A stretch of 17,009 nucleotides of DNA from an uncultured Bacilli bacterium (GCA_934133195.1 CAKPAZ010000021.1:1-17009); one strand, 5' to 3'; positions 7,065 through 14,479 are shown, counted from the stretch's first letter. A program made the numbers and translations. Notes: generated by a model not told the origin, from the letters alone.

Positions 7065-7915
7065 TTCAATGGTATCCAGGACATATGGCCAAGGCCATAA
7101 GAGAAATTAACGAAAAAATCAAACTAGTGGATGTTGTCATTGTCTTACTAGACGCAAGAATTCCTCGTTCATCCTTTAATCCTGAATTAAAGAAGATGCT
7201 TCAAAATAAAAGAACATTATATGTTTTAAATAAAAAAGATAAAGCTGATGATACCGAAACTGCCAAATGGCTTAATTACTATAAGTCATTATCACTACCA
7301 GCGATTGCGATTGATTCTAGATCTAATAAAGATATTAAACTTGTCTTAAAAGAACTTGAAAATATTATGTTTCAAAAAAGACAAAATGATATGAGAAAAG
7401 GCCTAAAGCCACGTCCAATTAGAACTATGATTGTAGGAATCCCTAATGTTGGTAAATCAACTTTAATTAATGGCCTAGTAGGAAAGAAGGCAACTATGGT
7501 TGGTGATAAACCAGGTGTCACAAAAAATCAACAATGGATTAGAATAAACCAGTCAGTTGAATTACTTGATACTCCTGGAGTATTATGGTCAAAATTTGAA
7601 AATGAAAATATTGGATACAATCTTGCGATAACAGGAGCTATCAAAGATGATATTCTTCCTCTAGATGAAGTAGGAATGGTATTTATTGATTTTATGAATA
7701 AATATTATCCTGGAAGTCTAGATAAGCGTTATAATTTAGAATTATCAAAAGATTCCATAACTGCTTTAAAAGAAATTGCTGAAAAAGAAAACATCCGTTT
7801 TAGTAATAAAGAATTAGACTTAGATCAAACTGCCAAGTTTATCCTATTAGAATTTAGAAATAATATGTATGGTAAAATTACATTAGATAGAGTTTTATAT
7901 GAAGAAGATAATTGA
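7061..7915 (+). CDS. rbgA: Ribosome biogenesis GTPase RbgA (YlqF)
   Basis: A 284-residue GTPase that acts late in 50S ribosomal subunit assembly; the length matches Bacillus subtilis RbgA. The G motifs are circularly permuted as expected: G4 NKKD (57-60), then a G5-like region (AIDSRS), G1 GIPNVGKS (126-133), G2 in PGVT (151-154) and G3 DTPG (170-173). The N-terminal WYPGHMAKA and the helical C-terminal rRNA-binding region (about 190-284) are characteristic. An upstream TTG at 7040 could add seven residues, but AGGAAAG at 7046-7052 is correctly spaced for the ATG at 7061, and MIQWYPGHM is the family's usual start. The ATG overlaps the lepB stop by four bases and the last 17 bases overlap rnhB, so translation of the three genes is coupled. 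Confidence 0.96.
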   Translation: MIQWYPGHMAKAIREINEKIKLVDVVIVLLDARIPRSSFNPELKKMLQNKRTLYVLNKKDKADDTETAKWLNYYKSLSLPAIAIDSRSNKDIKLVLKELENIMFQKRQNDMRKGLKPRPIRTMIVGIPNVGKSTLINGLVGKKATMVGDKPGVTKNQQWIRINQSVELLDTPGVLWSKFENENIGYNLAITGAIKDDILPLDEVGMVFIDFMNKYYPGSLDKRYNLELSKDSITALKEIAEKENIRFSNKELDLDQTAKFILLEFRNNMYGKITLDRVLYEEDN

Positions 7916-8549
7916 TAACTATCAGTATGAACAATCATTATATAATGAAGGATATGAATATGTAGCAGGAATTGATGAAGTTGGTAGAGGACCACTTGCG
8001 GGGCCTGTAGTTGCTTCATGTGTTATAATGCCTAAAGGTTTTTATGTAGAAGGAATTACTGACTCAAAACAAGTATCTCTAAAGAAAAGACTAGAGTTTA
8101 ATCAAATCATTCTTGATAATGCGATTGCTGTTGCGACAGTCTTCATTGATGAAAAAGTAATCGATGAGATTAATATTTATGAAGCAACAAAAAAAGCAAT
8201 GCTACAAACATTAGAAGAAATCAAAATTAAGCCTGAGTATGTTTTAATAGATGCCATGCCACTTGAATTTGATATTCCTCATGCTTCTATCATCAAAGGT
8301 GATGCTAAAAGCTTTATGATTGCTTGTGCAAGTATTGTCGCAAAGGTTGCTAGAGATAACTATATGGATGAACTAGATAAGATATATCCTGAATATGGTT
8401 TCAAGCAAAATAAAGGCTATCCAACCAAAGTTCATAGAGAGGCGTTACTAAAATATGGTGTAACAGAAGTCCATCGAAAAACCTATGGACCAGTGAAAAA
8501 AGCTATCGAAAAATCACATCCCCACTATGAACAACAAAAACTTTTATAA
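7899..8549 (+). CDS. rnhB: Ribonuclease HII
   Basis: A 216-residue endonuclease that cuts the RNA strand of RNA-DNA hybrids and single ribonucleotides embedded in DNA, the first step of ribonucleotide excision repair. The N-terminal signature GIDEVGRGPLAGPVVA carries catalytic Asp26 and Glu27; Asp118 (VLIDAM) and Asp153 (KVARDNYM) complete the DEDD metal site. DSK (55-57) and KGDAKS are also conserved. No separate strong Shine-Dalgarno site precedes the ATG, which lies inside the rbgA 3' end in another frame, so expression probably depends on coupling to rbgA. It is the last gene of the operon; a hairpin terminator follows at about 8587-8637. Confidence 0.95.
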   Translation: MKKIIDNYQYEQSLYNEGYEYVAGIDEVGRGPLAGPVVASCVIMPKGFYVEGITDSKQVSLKKRLEFNQIILDNAIAVATVFIDEKVIDEINIYEATKKAMLQTLEEIKIKPEYVLIDAMPLEFDIPHASIIKGDAKSFMIACASIVAKVARDNYMDELDKIYPEYGFKQNKGYPTKVHREALLKYGVTEVHRKTYGPVKKAIEKSHPHYEQQKLL

Positions 8550-8586
8550 TTCTACAAAGTAAGATAATTAATTACAAAATATGAAG

Positions 8587-8637
8587 AAGAGCATTTAGGT
8601 GATAGGTTTTCCTATCAAATAATTGCTTTTTATTTTT
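8587..8637 (+). terminator. Probable intrinsic terminator after rnhB
   Basis: An inner stem GATAGG (8601-8606) / CCTATC (8611-8616) closes a TTTT loop. Outer pairing of AAGAGCA (8587-8593) with TGCTTTT (8624-8630) extends it across an imperfect internal loop. A T-rich tract follows (8627-8637). It is less regular than the other terminators here but well placed between rnhB and the topA promoter. Confidence 0.6.
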
Positions 8638-8646
8638 TCGTTTTCT

Positions 8647-8675
8647 TTGACAATTTAAAATCTTAATGATATAAT
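8647..8675 (+). promoter_or_regulatory. Consensus sigma-A promoter of topA
   Basis: A perfect TTGACA (8647-8652), a 17-bp spacer and a perfect TATAAT (8670-8675), preceded by TGA so that it is also an extended -10. The start would lie near 8682, giving a leader of about 20 bases. This is the strongest promoter in the window by match to consensus. Confidence 0.92.
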
Positions 8676-8701
8676 GCAAGTAAAAATTAGAGGTGAATAA
8701 A

Positions 8702-10825
8702 ATGAAATTATTAATCGTAGAATCTCCTGCTAAATGTAAAACTATCGCTGGATATTTAGGCGAAGAATATAAAGTTGACTCTAGTTTAGGTCATATCCGT
8801 GATCTAAAGATTAAAGGCAAGGGTGGCTTTGGAGTTGATATTGAAAATAACTTTCAACCAGAATATTCTATTCTACAAGATAAAATGGAAGTTGTAAAAC
8901 AATTGAAAGTTGATTCAGAAAATGCAGAACATGTATATCTTGCAACCGACCCCGACCGTGAAGGTGAAGCCATAAGCTGGCATTTAAGTCAAGTATTAGG
9001 ACTACCTGATAAAAAAGTATCACGTATTGTATTTAACGAAATAACCAAATCAGCTATTGTTAGAGCTATCCAAAACGATCGTCAAATTGATATGAATCTA
9101 GTACATTCTCAAGAATCAAGAAGAATTCTTGATCGTATTATTGGTTTCCGTTTGTCAGGATTATTACAACAAAAAATAGGCTCCAAATCAGCTGGGCGTG
9201 TTCAATCAGTTGCTTTAAAGTTAATTGTTGAACGTGAAAAGGAAATTGAAGCTTTTGATAAGACAGAATATTGGGATATTTTCGCAACCATTGAAAAACA
9301 AGTTGCACATACAAACTATGAACTAAAAGCAAAATTTGTTGGAACCACTGAAGGTAAGGTAGATGTAAAAAGCGAAGAACAAGCTGATGAAATCATTAAA
9401 CATCTAGAAGGTGGAACTTATACTGTAACAAACATTACTAAGAAGGTTCACCCACGTGCATCTAAACCTCCATTTATTACTTCAACTTTACAACAAGATG
9501 CCAGCATTAAATTTAATTATAACGCTAAACGTGTAATGAGTATTGCACAAAAACTATATGAAGGTATTGAACTTGGTAAAGAACGTGTAGGTTTAATAAC
9601 TTATATGCGTACTGACTCAGTCCGTCTATCAGATGAATTCTTAGCGAAAGCTAAAACATTTATTATTGAAAAATATGGTGAAAAATACTATAAAGGTATT
9701 AAGAAGGCTCCAACTAAAGGAAAGAATGTTCAAGATGCCCATGAAGCAATTCGACCAACTAATCTTGAAAGAACCCCAGAAAGTATCAAAAGATATTTAG
9801 CAGCTGATGAATACAAGCTATATTCCTTAATATATAATCGTGCTTTAGCGTCATTAATGGCTGATGCTAGTATTGAAAATACAACAATCGATATTAATAA
9901 TAATGGTTATATCTTTAACCTAAATGGTGAAAAAACAGTATTTGATGGTTTCTTAACAATCTATGAAGAATCAAATCTTGATAATGAAGAAAAAGTAGAT
10001 AAACTACCAGAATTTAATCTTGATGAAGTATTAAATTGTACAGGAGTTCAAAAAGAACAAAAGTTTACTACTCCTCCTTATCGTTATACTGAAGCTCGTT
10101 TAATCAGAAAGATGGAAGAACTAGGAATAGGTCGACCTTCTACATATGCTTTAACAATGGAAACTCTTCGTGCAAGAGGATATGTAACTATGGACAAACG
10201 TACCTTTGTACCTACAGCTCAAGGTCGTCTTACCATTGAACAATTAGAACTTTTCTTTAGTGATATTATTAATGTTAAATATACAGCAGATATGGAAACC
10301 ACTCTAGATAAGATTGCGGAAGGACAAGCCGTATGGTATGAAGAACTTAGAAAGTTCTATGATGTCTTTGCTCCAATGATTGAAAATGCTAGAGACAATA
10401 TGGTTAAGATTTATCCAAAGAAAACAGATGAATTTTGTCCTGTATGTGGACTTCCATTAATAATTAGAAGAGGTCCATTTGGAGAGTTTACCGCATGCTC
10501 AGGATATCCACATTGTAAATTTATCAAAAAGAAAGAAAAGAAAGAAGTTGTTTCAACAGGTGTAATTTGCCCTGTATGTGGCGAAGGGGAAATAGTCGAA
10601 AGAGTAAGTGCAAGAGGTAGATCAAAAGGTCAAAAATTCTATGCATGTAGTCGCTTCCCTCAATGTAAAACTACTTACTCAGGTATTCCACTACCCGAAA
10701 AATGTGAGATTTGTGGCTCACCAATGATTGATGATAATGGTACAATTCGCTGTGGAAATGAGCATTGTAAGAGCAATGAAGCCCTTCATAAGGTCAAATT
10801 TACAAAATCTAAAAAAAATATTTAA
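8702..10825 (+). CDS. topA: DNA topoisomerase I (type IA)
   Basis: A 707-residue enzyme that relaxes negative supercoils by single-strand passage. The N-terminal TOPRIM domain starts KLLIVESPAKCKTI and has the acidic triad DPDRE (83-87). The active-site tyrosine is Tyr301 in LITYMRTDS, and GRPSTYA marks the central core. The C-terminus carries three four-Cys zinc ribbons beginning at Cys579, Cys623 and Cys668 (CPVCG, CPVCG, CEICG), the usual number in Firmicutes TopA. The start is taken as the ATG at 8702; a GTG at 8693 lies within the Shine-Dalgarno stretch AGAGGTG (8689-8695) and would be mis-spaced. The gene is monocistronic, with a consensus promoter and a terminator at 10843-10872. Confidence 0.97.
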   Translation: MKLLIVESPAKCKTIAGYLGEEYKVDSSLGHIRDLKIKGKGGFGVDIENNFQPEYSILQDKMEVVKQLKVDSENAEHVYLATDPDREGEAISWHLSQVLGLPDKKVSRIVFNEITKSAIVRAIQNDRQIDMNLVHSQESRRILDRIIGFRLSGLLQQKIGSKSAGRVQSVALKLIVEREKEIEAFDKTEYWDIFATIEKQVAHTNYELKAKFVGTTEGKVDVKSEEQADEIIKHLEGGTYTVTNITKKVHPRASKPPFITSTLQQDASIKFNYNAKRVMSIAQKLYEGIELGKERVGLITYMRTDSVRLSDEFLAKAKTFIIEKYGEKYYKGIKKAPTKGKNVQDAHEAIRPTNLERTPESIKRYLAADEYKLYSLIYNRALASLMADASIENTTIDINNNGYIFNLNGEKTVFDGFLTIYEESNLDNEEKVDKLPEFNLDEVLNCTGVQKEQKFTTPPYRYTEARLIRKMEELGIGRPSTYALTMETLRARGYVTMDKRTFVPTAQGRLTIEQLELFFSDIINVKYTADMETTLDKIAEGQAVWYEELRKFYDVFAPMIENARDNMVKIYPKKTDEFCPVCGLPLIIRRGPFGEFTACSGYPHCKFIKKKEKKEVVSTGVICPVCGEGEIVERVSARGRSKGQKFYACSRFPQCKTTYSGIPLPEKCEICGSPMIDDNGTIRCGNEHCKSNEALHKVKFTKSKKNI

Positions 10826-10842
10826 AAAAAAGTCGAAAATTT

Positions 10843-10872
10843 AAGAAAAATGCTTGCATTTTTCTTTTTTTT
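10843..10872 (+). terminator. Intrinsic terminator of topA
   Basis: AAGAAAAATG (10843-10852), loop CTTG and its exact complement (10857-10866) form a 10-bp stem followed by six more T. It lies 18 bases after the topA stop. Its loop and right arm coincide with the -35 region of the next promoter. Confidence 0.82.
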
Positions 10873-10882
10873 GTGTTATACT
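10854..10882 (+). promoter_or_regulatory. Promoter of the predicted small RNA
   Basis: TTGCAT (10854-10859), a 17-bp spacer and TATACT (10877-10882) with an upstream TG plus one base (extended -10, 10874-10876). The -35 is weak but the extended -10 is good. The expected start is near 10887-10889. The promoter is nested within the topA terminator. Confidence 0.62.
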
Positions 10883-10887
10883 ATATG

Positions 10888-10978
10888 TGTAACTTTGTGT
10901 TACACATATCCCCTACAAATTGTGGTTTTCCACAATCCCTTCCTATCAGGTGGTATCCCCCCACCTGATTTTTCTTTT
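10888..10978 (+). ncRNA. Predicted free-standing small RNA with three hairpins
   Basis: About 90 nt between topA and ftsY has no credible reading frame but strong structure. Hairpin 1 pairs GTGTAAC (10887-10893) with GTTACAC (10899-10905) right at the predicted 5' end; as DNA the symmetry extends to 11 bp (10883-10909). Hairpin 2 is ATTGTGG (10919-10925), loop TTTT, CCACAAT (10930-10936). Hairpin 3 is ATCAGGTGG (10945-10953), loop TATCCCC, CCACCTGAT (10961-10969), followed by TTTTTCTTTT. The unpaired parts are C-rich: CCCCTACAA (10910-10918), CCCTTCCT (10937-10944) and the last loop. Many Firmicutes regulatory RNAs use such C-rich segments to pair with Shine-Dalgarno sites; that role is inferred here. 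A separate ftsY promoter downstream argues against a mere leader. It does not look like SRP RNA (no GNRA-capped helix 8) or 6S RNA. I recognise no known family. Confidence 0.62.
10945..10978 (+). terminator. Intrinsic terminator ending the small RNA
   Basis: A 9-bp perfect stem (ATCAGGTGG / CCACCTGAT) with a 7-nt loop, followed by TTTTTCTTTT (10969-10978). topA has its own terminator upstream, so this one needs a transcript starting between the two, matching the promoter at 10854-10882. Confidence 0.85.
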
Positions 10979-10990
10979 ATATTCAAATTG

Positions 10991-11019
10991 TTGAAAAAAA
11001 ACAAACAATATAGTATAAT
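10991..11019 (+). promoter_or_regulatory. Promoter of the ftsY-ylxM-ffh operon
   Basis: TTGAAA (10991-10996), a 17-bp spacer and perfect TATAAT (11014-11019). The start would be near 11026, leaving a 20-base leader with AAGAGGT (11033-11039) before the ftsY ATG. Confidence 0.82.
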
Positions 11020-11045
11020 AAATAAGAGATGAAAGAGGTATTAAT

Positions 11046-12029
11046 ATGGGCCTATTTGATATATTTAAAAAGAAACCAAAAAATGAAAAAAGTAATAAAT
11101 ATAATTTAGGAATGAAAAAAACCAGAAATGGCCTTTTAAGTAAATTAAAAGCTGTTTTATCAGGACATAATCAAATCGATGAAGATTTATTTGATGATTT
11201 AACTGATGTTTTTATTATGGCTGATATTGGAGTAGAAACAACTCTTGACTTTATTGAAGCCTTAAAAGAGGATGAAAGAGTAAAAGGTATCAACAATGCG
11301 ATGGAATTACAACCGATTATTGTTGATAAAATGTTTGAATTATATTTAAAGAATGAAGTTGTAAATAACAATCTAAATCTAAATCCTAATGGACTTTCAG
11401 TATTTTTATTTGTTGGTGTAAATGGTGTTGGTAAAACAACAACAATTGCTAAAATCGCTTACCGCCTAAAAAAAGAAGGAAAGAAAGTCTTACTTGCTGC
11501 CGGAGATACTTTTAGAGCAGGAGCAATTGATCAATTAGAAGTATGGGCTAAACGTGTTGGTGTTGATATTGTAACTAAAGTTAGTGGTTCTGACCCATCT
11601 AGTGTAATTTATGATGCTACTCAAAAAGCCTTAAATGAAAAATATGATGTCCTTCTTTGTGATACTGCTGGTCGTCTTCAAAACAAGGTTAACCTAATGA
11701 AAGAACTTGAAAAGATGCATCGTGTAATCTCTAGAGAAGTAGAAGGAGCTCCTCAAGAAACCCTACTTGTTATAGATGCAACAACAGGTCAAAATGGCTT
11801 ATCTCAAGCTGAAGCTTTCTTAGAAGCAACTAAAGTTACCGGTGTTATTCTAACTAAACTTGATGGAACAAGTAAGGGTGGAATTGTTCTTGCGATAAGA
11901 GATAAATATAATATTCCAATCAAGATGGTTGGCTTAGGCGAAAAAATGGAAGATTTGGAATATTTTGATTTAGAAGATTATATAAGTGGATTATTCATCG
12001 CAACTGATGGAGAAGATGAAGATGAATGA
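11046..12029 (+). CDS. ftsY: Signal recognition particle receptor FtsY
   Basis: A 327-residue GTPase that docks the SRP-ribosome complex at the membrane translocon. The N-terminal acidic A domain of E. coli is absent; a short basic stretch (GLFDIFKKKPK) probably gives membrane contact, as in other Firmicutes. The N domain spans about 25-110 and the G domain follows with G1 GVNGVGKT (124-131), DTFRAGA (154-160), G3 DTAGR (206-210), G4 TKLD (270-273) and the closing GLGEK-DL-F signature. The tail is acidic (DGEDEDE). The ATG follows AAGAGGT (11033-11039) by six bases. The 3' end overlaps ylxM by eight bases, and the coding sequence for the acidic tail also carries the ylxM Shine-Dalgarno site. 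Confidence 0.97.
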   Translation: MGLFDIFKKKPKNEKSNKYNLGMKKTRNGLLSKLKAVLSGHNQIDEDLFDDLTDVFIMADIGVETTLDFIEALKEDERVKGINNAMELQPIIVDKMFELYLKNEVVNNNLNLNPNGLSVFLFVGVNGVGKTTTIAKIAYRLKKEGKKVLLAAGDTFRAGAIDQLEVWAKRVGVDIVTKVSGSDPSSVIYDATQKALNEKYDVLLCDTAGRLQNKVNLMKELEKMHRVISREVEGAPQETLLVIDATTGQNGLSQAEAFLEATKVTGVILTKLDGTSKGGIVLAIRDKYNIPIKMVGLGEKMEDLEYFDLEDYISGLFIATDGEDEDE

Positions 12030-12342
12030 TCTTGAAAAAAAAGAAACCTACAATGTACTATATGGTATCTATCAAAACTTATTAACCGATAAACAACAAC
12101 TAATGTTTGAAAACTATTACATTCTTGACTATAGTCTAAGTGAAATAGCTGAAGAACTAAATGTTAGTCGAAATGCGGTTTGGGATACCTTAAAAAAAGT
12201 AGTACAAAAATTAGAAGAATATGAAGATAAATTACATCTTTATGAATATAATAAAAAGTTAAATACTAAATTAGATGAATTAAAAAAATACACTAATGAA
12301 GATGGTCAAAAGATCATTGAAGAAATTAGAGAAATGGAGTAG
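12022..12342 (+). CDS. ylxM: YlxM/p13-like SRP-associated helix-turn-helix protein
   Basis: A 106-residue cytosolic protein of the UPF0122 family, encoded between ftsY and ffh in many Firmicutes; in streptococci YlxM modulates the SRP pathway and binds SRP components. A sigma-70 region 4-like helix-turn-helix is visible at about 37-58 (LSEIAEELNVSRNAVWDTLKK), followed by a charged coiled coil to the end. In-frame starts exist at GTG 11986, ATG 12007, ATG 12016 and ATG 12022. I prefer 12022 because GGAGAAG (12009-12015) sits six bases before it and the resulting MNDLEKKE... fits the family length. It overlaps the ftsY stop by eight bases and ends three bases before the ffh start, so the three SRP genes form a coupled operon. 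Confidence 0.92.
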   Translation: MNDLEKKETYNVLYGIYQNLLTDKQQLMFENYYILDYSLSEIAEELNVSRNAVWDTLKKVVQKLEEYEDKLHLYEYNKKLNTKLDELKKYTNEDGQKIIEEIREME

Positions 12343-12345
12343 AAA

Positions 12346-13752
12346 ATGCCATTTGAAAGTTTATCAGAACGAATACAAATGTCGTTAAGACGTCTTACAG
12401 GACGTGGCAAACTTAATGAAAAAGATATTGATGAAGCAATGCGTGAAATACGTGTTTCTTTACTTGAAGCCGATGTAAACTATAAAATAGTTAAACAATT
12501 TATTGCGGACGTCAAAGAAAAAGCCGTTGGTGAAAGAGTTTTAAAATCACTAACTCCTGGTGATCAAGTAGTAAAAATCGTATATGAAGAATTAGTTAAA
12601 TTAATGGGAGAAGAAGCTGTTCCGATTAATTTAAAGAAATCGGGAATGAGTGTTGTCTTGGTAGTTGGTCTTCAAGGTAGTGGTAAAACAACTCATATAG
12701 GAAAGTTATCTCAATACTTGAGAAAAAACAACAATATGCGTCCATTAATGGTTGCAGCTGATATCTATCGTCCAGCCGCAATCAATCAATTAGTTCAACT
12801 TGGAAAACAACTAAATATTGAAGTATTCCAAATGGGTATTCTTACCAGACCACAAGTTATTGTCCAAAAAGCCTTAGAATATGCAAGACTTAATAATTAC
12901 AATCTAGTAATGATCGATACAGCTGGTCGTCTTCAAATAGATGAAGCTTTAATGCAAGAATTAGTAGACATTAAAGAAATTGCTCATCCTGATGAAATCT
13001 TATTAACAGTTGATGCTATGACCGGTCAAGATGCGGTTAATGTCGCAACAACCTTCCATCAAAAACTAGATGTAACAGGCTGTCTACTTACTAAACTTGA
13101 CAGTGACACTAGAGGTGGTGCTGCTCTATCAATTAGATATATGACAAACATTCCAATCAAGTTTGTTGGTATGGGTGAAAAACTAGATCAAATCGAAGTA
13201 TTTCATCCCGATAGAATGGCTAAACGTATACTTGGAATGGGTGATGTCTTAAGTTTCATTGAAAAAGCAACAGAAAATATTGATGAAAATGCCGCATTAA
13301 AAATGGCAGAACGTCTTCAAAAAGGAGTCTTCAATTATAACGATTTCTTAGAACAAATTAAAACAATCAAAAAAATGGGTTCTTTAAAAGGTTTGCTTGG
13401 TTTAATTCCAGGTATGGGTGCCAAGATTAGAAATCTAAATATTGATGATAAACAATTTACTTTTATTGAAGCTATAATTGGTTCAATGACTAAAGAAGAA
13501 AGAGCTAACCCCGATTTAATTAACAAGAGTCATTCTCGTAAATCACGTTTAGTACGTGGCTCAGGACGTAGTTATCAAGAAATCAACAACTTAACTAAAC
13601 GTTTTGAAGAAATGAAAAAACAAATGCAAGATTTAATGGGAATGGATGAAGAACACTTAGAAAAAGTATCTAAGGGTCAAGCTCCAATGCCAATGATGAA
13701 ACCAAAAATGAAAAAAGGAAAAGGAAAAAACAAAGGAGGCTTCCGAATTTAG
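12346..13752 (+). CDS. ffh: Signal recognition particle protein Ffh (SRP54)
   Basis: A 468-residue GTPase that binds hydrophobic signal sequences as they leave the ribosome and delivers them to FtsY. The N domain (about 1-90) is followed by the G domain with G1 GLQGSGKT (108-115), G3 DTAGR (191-195) and G4 TKLD (249-252). The Met-rich M domain (about 297-435) has the SRP-RNA-binding signature SRKSRLVRGSGR, and the tail is basic (MKKGKGKNKGGFRI). In the helix after G1 the usual third threonine of KTTT is histidine (KTTH), a mild deviation. ATGGAG (12334-12339) sets the ATG. The last codons also form the left arm of the transcription terminator. No SRP RNA gene was found in this window. Confidence 0.97.
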   Translation: MPFESLSERIQMSLRRLTGRGKLNEKDIDEAMREIRVSLLEADVNYKIVKQFIADVKEKAVGERVLKSLTPGDQVVKIVYEELVKLMGEEAVPINLKKSGMSVVLVVGLQGSGKTTHIGKLSQYLRKNNNMRPLMVAADIYRPAAINQLVQLGKQLNIEVFQMGILTRPQVIVQKALEYARLNNYNLVMIDTAGRLQIDEALMQELVDIKEIAHPDEILLTVDAMTGQDAVNVATTFHQKLDVTGCLLTKLDSDTRGGAALSIRYMTNIPIKFVGMGEKLDQIEVFHPDRMAKRILGMGDVLSFIEKATENIDENAALKMAERLQKGVFNYNDFLEQIKTIKKMGSLKGLLGLIPGMGAKIRNLNIDDKQFTFIEAIIGSMTKEERANPDLINKSHSRKSRLVRGSGRSYQEINNLTKRFEEMKKQMQDLMGMDEEHLEKVSKGQAPMPMMKPKMKKGKGKNKGGFRI

Positions 13753-13767
13753 GATGCCCCTTTTTTT
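13732..13767 (+). terminator. Intrinsic terminator overlapping the end of ffh
   Basis: AAAGGAGGC (13732-13740), inside the last ffh codons, pairs with GCCCCTTT (13756-13763) with one bulged A. TCC (13742-13744) and GGA (13752-13754) pair on top, across one T-T mismatch. T7 follows (13761-13767). The ffh stop codon (13750-13752) lies in the apical part of the hairpin. Confidence 0.72.
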
Positions 13768-13781
13768 AAAAAAAAGTTAAT

Positions 13782-13828
13782 AAAAAAACACGATTATAGG
13801 AAAAACAATAATCGTGTCTTAATTTTTT
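13782..13828. terminator. Bidirectional terminator between ffh and ruvA, mainly serving ruvA
   Basis: ACACGATTAT (13788-13797) and its exact complement (13808-13817) form a 10-bp stem with a 10-nt loop. On the minus strand the stem runs straight into T7 (complement of 13782-13788), ideal for stopping ruvA transcription; on the plus strand the tail CTTAATTTTTTA is weaker. It lies between two convergent genes. Confidence 0.82.
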
Positions 13829-13883
13829 ATATAATGTAAAAAGATTTAATTTTTAACAAAAATGGTGTATAATAATAAAAGAA

Positions 13884-14456
13884 TTAAACTTTTTTAAGAA
13901 TTCTTAAAGCCATCTTAACAGCATCTTTTAATTCAATGGAATCATCGATTTTAAGTTGTTTTAAGACCCCTTTGATCTCGGTATTACTATATCCAAGAGC
14001 TTTAAGGGCTATTCCAACATTTTCTAACTTTTCAGATAAAGTTGGGTTTGTACCTTCAGCTGTAAAGTCAACTTTACCTTTTAAATCAAGAATTATTTGT
14101 TGACTGAGCTTTGCACCAATCCCTGGGAAACTACTAAAGAATTTAGCGTTGCTGTCATTTAAGGCTTTAACTATTTCATTGGTATCAGAAGAAGCTAGGA
14201 TTGCAAGGGCACCTTTTGGGCCTAATCCTTTAACACTGATTAAGCTGATAAACATTTTCTTTTCATCAGCTGAACTAAAACCAAAAAGTTCAATGGCATC
14301 TTCACGGACATTTTGATGTACATAAACAGTTTTAGTTGAACCTAATTCAAAAGAAAAAGGATTGGGAACTTTAACTAAATATCCAATATTATTACATTCG
14401 ACAGTAATGTGAGTTGCACATACTTCAGTGATGGTACCTTTAAAATAACTATACAT
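13884..14456 (-). CDS. ruvA: Holliday junction DNA helicase subunit RuvA
   Basis: A 190-residue subunit that forms a tetramer on four-way DNA junctions and loads RuvB hexamers for branch migration. The N-terminal OB fold covers about 1-62 (IGYLVKVP, VREDAIELFGF). Two helix-hairpin-helix motifs follow: SVKGLGPKGALAIL (74-87) and FPGIGAKLSQQIILDLKGK (110-128). After a flexible acidic linker, domain III (about 143-188, LKALGYSNTEI) is the RuvB-binding part. The ATG is preceded on the minus strand by GAGGTG (plus 14462-14467), five bases away. ruvA normally precedes ruvB in the same direction; here it is inverted and divergent from ruvB across 61 bp, with its own promoter and terminator. Confidence 0.96.
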   Translation of the reverse strand: MYSYFKGTITEVCATHITVECNNIGYLVKVPNPFSFELGSTKTVYVHQNVREDAIELFGFSSADEKKMFISLISVKGLGPKGALAILASSDTNEIVKALNDSNAKFFSSFPGIGAKLSQQIILDLKGKVDFTAEGTNPTLSEKLENVGIALKALGYSNTEIKGVLKQLKIDDSIELKDAVKMALRILKKV

Positions 14457-14479
14457 ATAAACACCTCATTTATGAGTAG

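Noticed and set aside
10888..10978. SRP RNA (ffs) next to the SRP protein genes
   Set aside because: The structure is three separate short hairpins; the GNRA-capped helix with the conserved internal loop bound by the Ffh M domain is missing.
10850..11032. A 60-codon open frame between topA and ftsY
   Set aside because: It begins inside the topA terminator without a ribosome binding site and runs through three hairpins and the ftsY promoter; the translation is low-complexity and unlike a real protein.
13845..13873. Plus-strand promoter (TATAAT at 13868-13873) that would make RNA antisense to ruvA
   Set aside because: The -10 is perfect but the element 17 bp upstream (TTTAAT) is a poor -35 and there is no TG-N extension, so in DNA this AT-rich it may be chance.
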